DNA from: Verrucomicrobiota bacterium
GTDB taxonomy: Bacteria > Verrucomicrobiota > Verrucomicrobiia > Limisphaerales > J093
Direction of reading: 5' to 3'
DNA length: 44,492 nucleotides
NCBI GenBank assembly: GCA_022710935.1
Contig: JAKLFY010000051.1
Span: 1 to 44,492 of the forward strand
Below are positions 41,140 to 44,492 of the stretch, piece after piece. Position 1 is the first letter of the stretch. The number at the start of each line of letters is the position of its first letter. The notes below the pieces were generated by a model. The model worked only from the letters and a program-made list of their open reading frames with translations, ran no database searches and was not told the DNA's origin. The position numbers and the translations under genes are program-made.

Positions 41140-41535
41140 TTACTTGAGTTCGACTTTGCCCCCGGCTTCCTCAAGTTTCTTCTGGGCGGCTTCGGCCTCG
41201 GCCTTGGGCGCCTCTTCGAGAATCGGCTTCGGGGCTTCCTCAACCAGTTTCTTCGCATCGGCCAGACCCAGGCCCGCCTTGACCTCGCGCACGGCCTTGA
41301 TCACCGCGATCTTCTTGTCGGCAGCCACCGACACCAAAATGACGTCGAACGCCGTCTTGGCCTCGGGCGCCGGCGCCTGTGCGCCACCCGCCCCGCCCGC
41401 CGCCGCCGCCGCCACAGCCACCGGGGCTGCCGCCGACACGCCCCACTTGGCTTCCAAATCCTTCACAAGCTCCGCAATCTCCAACACAGTCGCGTTGCTC
41501 AGTTCCTCAACAATCTTCGCCTTATCCAGTGCCAT
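41140..41535 (-). CDS. rplL: 50S ribosomal protein L7/L12
   Basis: L7/L12 is the multicopy stalk protein that recruits translation GTPases. The 131-residue protein has the N-terminal dimer domain ([20 protein letters not shown]), an Ala/Pro hinge (residues ~35-60) and the C-terminal domain [46 protein letters not shown] lies 7 bases before ATG 41535; the frame continues open to 41589 with no similarity. A strong hairpin separates it from rplJ, which may help set the excess of L12 over L10. Confidence 0.96.
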   Translation of the reverse strand: MALDKAKIVEELSNATVLEIAELVKDLEAKWGVSAAAPVAVAAAAAGGAGGAQAPAPEAKTAFDVILVSVAADKKIAVIKAVREVKAGLGLADAKKLVEEAPKPILEEAPKAEAEAAQKKLEEAGGKVELK

Positions 41536-41631
41536 GTTCTTTCCTTTCAGTCTCGTCGCCGTTCGCGGCCCCGAACGGTTTAAGCCCACCGGCCTGCGGA
41601 CCGACGATTTACTTTGGTTATGTCGACAATA

Positions 41632-41659
41632 CCGCGCCGACTTCGTTCAGTCGGCGCGG
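41632..41659 (-). promoter_or_regulatory. Hairpin between rplJ and rplL
   Basis: CCGCGCCGAC (41632-41641) pairs perfectly with GTCGGCGCGG (41650-41659), 10 bp with an 8-base loop. It begins 5 bases after the rplJ stop codon (41664) and the remaining ~95 bases to rplL have no gene. There is no T tract. Its core resembles the REP-like units, suggesting insertion of such a unit into the ribosomal operon. Confidence 0.6.
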
Positions 41660-41663
41660 ACAT

Positions 41664-42191
41664 TCATTGAGCCGGCGTCCCGGCAAGCTTCTCGTTGCGG
41701 GCTTGCAGAACTCGGGCGAGTTGGGCAGCCGGCGTATTGAGAAGTCTGACCAATTGAGAGGCAGGGGCCTGGAATAATCCCAGGAGCTTGCCCCGCAGGA
41801 CGTCCAGCGGCGGCAAGTCGGCCAGCACAAGCAAATCCTCCAAAGCCAGACGCTGGTTGCCCAAATAGCCGAATTGCAGCTTGGGCCTGTCGAACTCGCC
41901 CTGAAAGACCTTGAGCACCTTCGCTGTCGGGGCGATGTCCTGCTGCCCTGTCACCACCGCAAGCTGTCCGTTCAACGTGCCGGCCAGGTCCGCCAGACCC
42001 GCCTCTTTGGCAGCCGCCTGGATCACCGAGTTCTTGACCACGTGCATCTCAGCACCCACCTTGGCCAGGCGCTTGCGCAGCTCGGTGAAGTGCCCCACGT
42101 TCATGCTCCGGTACTCGACCAGCAGGAAGAAGGGCGACGCATTGAGCCGGGCAACGTACTCGCGTGTCAGAAATTGCTTTTCAAGGCGCAT
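41664..42191 (-). CDS. rplJ: 50S ribosomal protein L10
   Basis: L10 anchors L12 dimers at the stalk base. The 175-residue protein shows FFLLVEYRSMNVGHFTELRK, AEMHVVKNSVIQAAAKEAG and a C-terminal L12-binding helix PASQLVRLLNTPAAQLARVL. Length is normal. In E. coli the L10-L12 complex represses translation from a leader upstream of rplJ; here rplA is only 13 bases upstream, leaving little room for such a leader. Confidence 0.95.
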   Translation of the reverse strand: MRLEKQFLTREYVARLNASPFFLLVEYRSMNVGHFTELRKRLAKVGAEMHVVKNSVIQAAAKEAGLADLAGTLNGQLAVVTGQQDIAPTAKVLKVFQGEFDRPKLQFGYLGNQRLALEDLLVLADLPPLDVLRGKLLGLFQAPASQLVRLLNTPAAQLARVLQARNEKLAGTPAQ

Positions 42192-42204
42192 AATTCGAAG
42201 TGAG

Positions 42205-42909
42205 TCAACTCAGGTTGAAATCCCGCACATCGAGCCGAATTGCCGGACTCATGGTGCTGGACAATGTGCAATTGGTCAGGTAGGTGCCCTTGACGCTCGA
42301 CGGACGCGCCCGAATCACGGCCTCGATCACCGCCCGCCCATTGTCGACGAGCTGTTCGGCGGCAAAACCCACCTTGCCGATCGGCACGTGGATGTTGCCC
42401 GCCTTGTCGATCTTGAACTCGACCCGACCCGCCTTCACTTCCTTCACGGCCTTGGCCGTGTCGTCGGTCACCGTGCCCGTCTTGGGATTCGGCATCAAGC
42501 CGCGCGGCCCGAGCACCTTGCCCAGCTTGCGGACCTCGGACATCGCTTCGGGGGTGGCCACCGCCACGTCGAAATCAACCCAGCCTTCCTGGCATTTCTT
42601 GATGAGATCGTCGAAGCCCACATGCTCCGCTCCCGCGCTCCGCGCCGCATCCGCCGCGGCCCCAGGCTTTGCGAAGACCAGGACACGCACCACCTTGCCG
42701 CTGCCGTGAGGCAGAGGAACGGTCCCCCGCACCATCTGGTCCGACTGCTTGGGATCCACCCCGAGGCGGAAGGCCAACTCGACCGTCTCGACGAATTTCG
42801 CGCGGGGGAACTTGGTCAGAAGGCCGACGCCTTCGGAGAGCGGATAGGACTTGCTCGCGTCCACCATTGCGAGCGCTTTGCGATATCGTTTGCTGTGTTT
42901 CTTTGCCAT
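42205..42909 (-). CDS. rplA: 50S ribosomal protein L1
   Basis: L1 is the mobile stalk that guides E-site tRNA exit, and often an autoregulator of rplKA. The 234-residue protein starts MAKKHSKRYRKALAMVDASK and contains LRKLGKVLGPRGLMPNPKTG (here VRKLGKVLGPRGLMPNPK) and VKGTYLTNCTLSSTMSPAIR. Length is normal. It follows rplK after 48 bases, a space that could hold an L1-binding site, not resolved here. Confidence 0.97.
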   Translation of the reverse strand: MAKKHSKRYRKALAMVDASKSYPLSEGVGLLTKFPRAKFVETVELAFRLGVDPKQSDQMVRGTVPLPHGSGKVVRVLVFAKPGAAADAARSAGAEHVGFDDLIKKCQEGWVDFDVAVATPEAMSEVRKLGKVLGPRGLMPNPKTGTVTDDTAKAVKEVKAGRVEFKIDKAGNIHVPIGKVGFAAEQLVDNGRAVIEAVIRARPSSVKGTYLTNCTLSSTMSPAIRLDVRDFNLS

Positions 42910-42957
42910 GTGTTTGCCGCGGTGCTGACGAGCTGATGCTCTCCCGCATTGCCAATG

Positions 42958-43383
42958 TTATCCGACAACGTCGATGCCCATGCTGCGCGCCGTGCCCGCG
43001 ACAACGCGGATGGCGGCCTCCTGATTCACCGCGTTGAGGTCCTTCTGCTTCAGTTTCACGATGTCCAGCACCTGCTGCCGGGTCACCTTGCCGACCTTTT
43101 CCTTGTTCGGCGTCTTCGATCCCGAGGCAATCCCCGCCGCTTTCTTGAGCAGCACGGCCGCGGGCGGCGACTTGGTGATGAACGTGAACGACTTGTCCTG
43201 AAACACGGTGATCACCACCGGGATGATCATCCCCGTCTGGTCCCGGGTCGCCGCGTTGAATTCCTTGCAGAACCCCATGATGTTGACCCCGTGCTGGCCC
43301 AGCGCGGGCCCCACCGGGGGCGCCGGATTGGCCTGCCCGGCCGGGATCTGCAACTTGATAACACCCGTGATTTTCTTCGCCAT
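42958..43383 (-). CDS. rplK: 50S ribosomal protein L11
   Basis: L11 lies in the GTPase-associated centre and is required for RelA-type stringent signalling. The 141-residue protein has [54 protein letters not shown] and ends [16 protein letters not shown]. Length is normal; it lies 9 bases from nusG. Confidence 0.97.
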   Translation of the reverse strand: MAKKITGVIKLQIPAGQANPAPPVGPALGQHGVNIMGFCKEFNAATRDQTGMIIPVVITVFQDKSFTFITKSPPAAVLLKKAAGIASGSKTPNKEKVGKVTRQQVLDIVKLKQKDLNAVNQEAAIRVVAGTARSMGIDVVG

Positions 43384-43392
43384 ATCGAAAGC

Positions 43393-43959
43393 CTAGGCTT
43401 TTTCCACCTGCCAATACTCCAACTCGACCGGAGTGCTCCGGCCAAAAATGTTGACCGTGACCTTGAGCTTGCCACGCGTGGGATCGATCTCCTCGATGAC
43501 CCCGCTGAAATTCAGAAACGGTCCGTCGTTGATCTTGACTGTCTCGCCCACCTCGTAACTCACCTTGGGCCGCTCGGTGTCCTCAGACTCCGAAATCTGC
43601 GCCTTGATCGAGTCGATCTCCTCCTGCGGGGTCGGCGTCGGACGGTCGCCGCCAACAAATCCGATGATGCCCTGGGTGTCGCGGATGAAATACCACGGTT
43701 TCTCGATGACGCGCTGGTTCTCATCGAGCAGCGCCATATCGATGAAGACATAACCCGGGTAGAGCTTGCGGGTCGACACGCTCTTCTTGCCCCCCCGCAC
43801 CTCGGCCACGCGCTCCATGGGCACAAGCACCTCGTGGACGTATTCGCCCATCTCTTCCGGGACGATCCGCTTTTCGATGCTCTCTTTGACCTTGAGTTCC
43901 TGCCCCGAAAGCGTGTGCAGGACGAACCACTGGCTCTTCATGGGAGAACTCGATGACAT
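43393..43959 (-). CDS. nusG: Transcription termination/antitermination factor NusG
   Basis: NusG binds RNA polymerase through its NGN domain and Rho or S10 through its KOW domain. The 188-residue protein has WFVLHTLSGQELKVKESIEK, LYPGYVFIDMALLDE, and the KOW motif GETVKINDGPFLNFSGVIEE (residues ~135-154). ATG 43959 gives MSSSSPMKSQWF; MKSQWFVLH 18 bases downstream is the alternative. It is second in the block, just after secE, in the usual pairing. Confidence 0.97.
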   Translation of the reverse strand: MSSSSPMKSQWFVLHTLSGQELKVKESIEKRIVPEEMGEYVHEVLVPMERVAEVRGGKKSVSTRKLYPGYVFIDMALLDENQRVIEKPWYFIRDTQGIIGFVGGDRPTPTPQEEIDSIKAQISESEDTERPKVSYEVGETVKINDGPFLNFSGVIEEIDPTRGKLKVTVNIFGRSTPVELEYWQVEKA

Positions 43960-43976
43960 GCGCGCGCCTCAGCGGC

Positions 43977-44243
43977 TCAGAGCTGGGGGAGCACCCCGCG
44001 AACGACCTTGAGGATCAGAAAATCGGCGAGAACAATCATGAGACTCAGGATGGCCGTGCCGATAAGCACCACCACCGTCGAGCCCGCAAGCTCGTCCCGT
44101 GAAGGCCATGTGCACTTCCTGAGTTCCTCGCGCGTCTCGACAAAATAGGATGAGAGCCTCATCAGGTGCCCCTTGCGCCACAGATAGGCGAAGACGCCAC
44201 CGATGATCACCACCCAAATGCCCAATTTGACTAGTTCGTTCAC
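43977..44243 (-). CDS. secE: Protein translocase subunit SecE, two membrane segments
   Basis: SecE clamps the two halves of SecY. The 88-residue product has the conserved amphipathic region YFVETREELRKCTWPSRDEL (residues ~33-52) and the essential membrane segment STVVVLIGTAILSLMIVLAD (~55-74). It also has an extra N-terminal hydrophobic segment (LVKLGIWVVIIGGVFAYLW, ~4-22), so it is intermediate between the one-segment form of most bacteria and the three-segment E. coli form. It is the first protein gene of the superoperon. Confidence 0.93.
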   Translation of the reverse strand: MNELVKLGIWVVIIGGVFAYLWRKGHLMRLSSYFVETREELRKCTWPSRDELAGSTVVVLIGTAILSLMIVLADFLILKVVRGVLPQL

Positions 44244-44260
44244 AACTGTTCCTCGACCGT

Positions 44261-44350
44261 TGGCGGAGGGGGGGGGATTCGAACCCCCGAGAGCGTCACC
44301 GCCCTAACGGTTTTCAAGACCGCCGCATTCAACCACTCTGCCACCCCTCC
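44261..44350 (-). tRNA. tRNA-Ser (TGA anticodon)
   Basis: On the minus strand from 44350 the acceptor GGAGGGG pairs with CCCCTCC (44271-44265), discriminator G and an encoded CCA (44263-44261). The anticodon loop is CTTGAAA (anticodon TGA, reads UCA/UCG) and a long variable arm typical of class II serine tRNA precedes the T arm GGGGGTTCGAATCCCCC. It lies 17 bases before secE, so the two are probably co-transcribed. Confidence 0.95.
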
Positions 44351-44367
44351 CCGGGGAGGGCCACGGC

Positions 44368-44443
44368 TGGCAGGGCGGGAGGGGCTCGAACCCCCAACCG
44401 ACGGTTTTGGAGACCGCTACTCTACCAATTGAGCTACCGCCCT
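44368..44443 (-). tRNA. tRNA-Trp (CCA anticodon)
   Basis: On the minus strand from 44443 the acceptor AGGGCGG pairs with CCGCCCT (44378-44372), discriminator G (44371) and encoded CCA (44370-44368). D arm TAGCTCAATTGGTAGAGTA, anticodon loop CTCCAAA (anticodon CCA) and T loop TTCGAGC are present. tRNA-Trp immediately before secE-nusG is a common bacterial arrangement, often with tuf further upstream. The 49 bases from 44444 to the window end show nothing definite. Confidence 0.95.
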
Positions 44444-44492
44444 ACCTGCCATCTGCGCAACCGCCAGCTCCGGCGATCCTCGCCCGACCGCA

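Overview
This is a GC-rich bacterial chromosome segment. The best guess is Verrucomicrobiota, near Pedosphaera/Limisphaera (subdivision 3). The reasons are a small RRM-type RNA-binding protein with a Gly-rich tail, a secreted protein with a VPDGG-type C-terminal sorting signal, many short hairpin repeats, and Ala/Pro/Lys-rich tails on ribosomal proteins. This placement is inference; no database search was possible.

Layout. (1) Bases 1-4788 hold the 3' end of an unidentified gene, the RRM protein with a structured leader, a solitary infC, enolase on the opposite strand, and a Tat-exported DUF362-type protein. (2) Bases 4789-9941 are an accessory patchwork: a DUF5615-like 3' remnant, a VPDGG-tailed secreted protein, a PemK/MazF-type toxin-antitoxin pair, a HicBA pair whose hicA is frameshifted, a second hicA fragment, a PD-(D/E)XK-like protein with a heptad-repeat coiled coil, a 16-copy 14-bp tandem array, two ~250-bp direct repeats and six REP-like hairpins. 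(3) Bases 9942-14549 hold a large UvrA-family protein, a membrane-anchored TPR-like protein and a MutT/Nudix hydrolase. (4) Bases 14569-44243 form an almost uninterrupted minus-strand run of 40 genes: secE-nusG-rplKAJL-rpoBC-rpsLG-fusA-rpsJ-rplCDWB-rpsS-rplV-rpsC-rplP-rpmC-rpsQ-rplNXE-rpsNH-rplFR-rpsE-rplO-secY-map-infA-rpmJ-rpsMKD-rpoA-rplQ. Two minus-strand tRNA genes (Ser-TGA, Trp-CCA) precede secE.

The 40-gene block joins what are separate rif, str, S10, spc and alpha operons in E. coli. It encodes the RNA polymerase core, EF-G, IF-1, the SecYE channel, methionine aminopeptidase and about 30 ribosomal proteins. Hairpins occur at rplJ/rplL, rplL/rpoB, rpoC/rpsL and rpsG/fusA, and a good promoter lies between rpoC and rpsL, so output is probably re-tuned inside the block. 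No tuf, rpmD or adk is present at the usual positions.

The most unusual items are: a leader hairpin that would cover the RRM start codon; the toxin-antitoxin/repeat patchwork with its tandem array, duplicated flanks and broken hicA; an ~88-residue N-terminal extension of ribosomal protein S11 with a perfectly placed internal start; a highly divergent IF-1 overlapping both neighbours; and the hairpins inside the ribosomal superoperon. I did not find a convincing wholly new multi-gene system.
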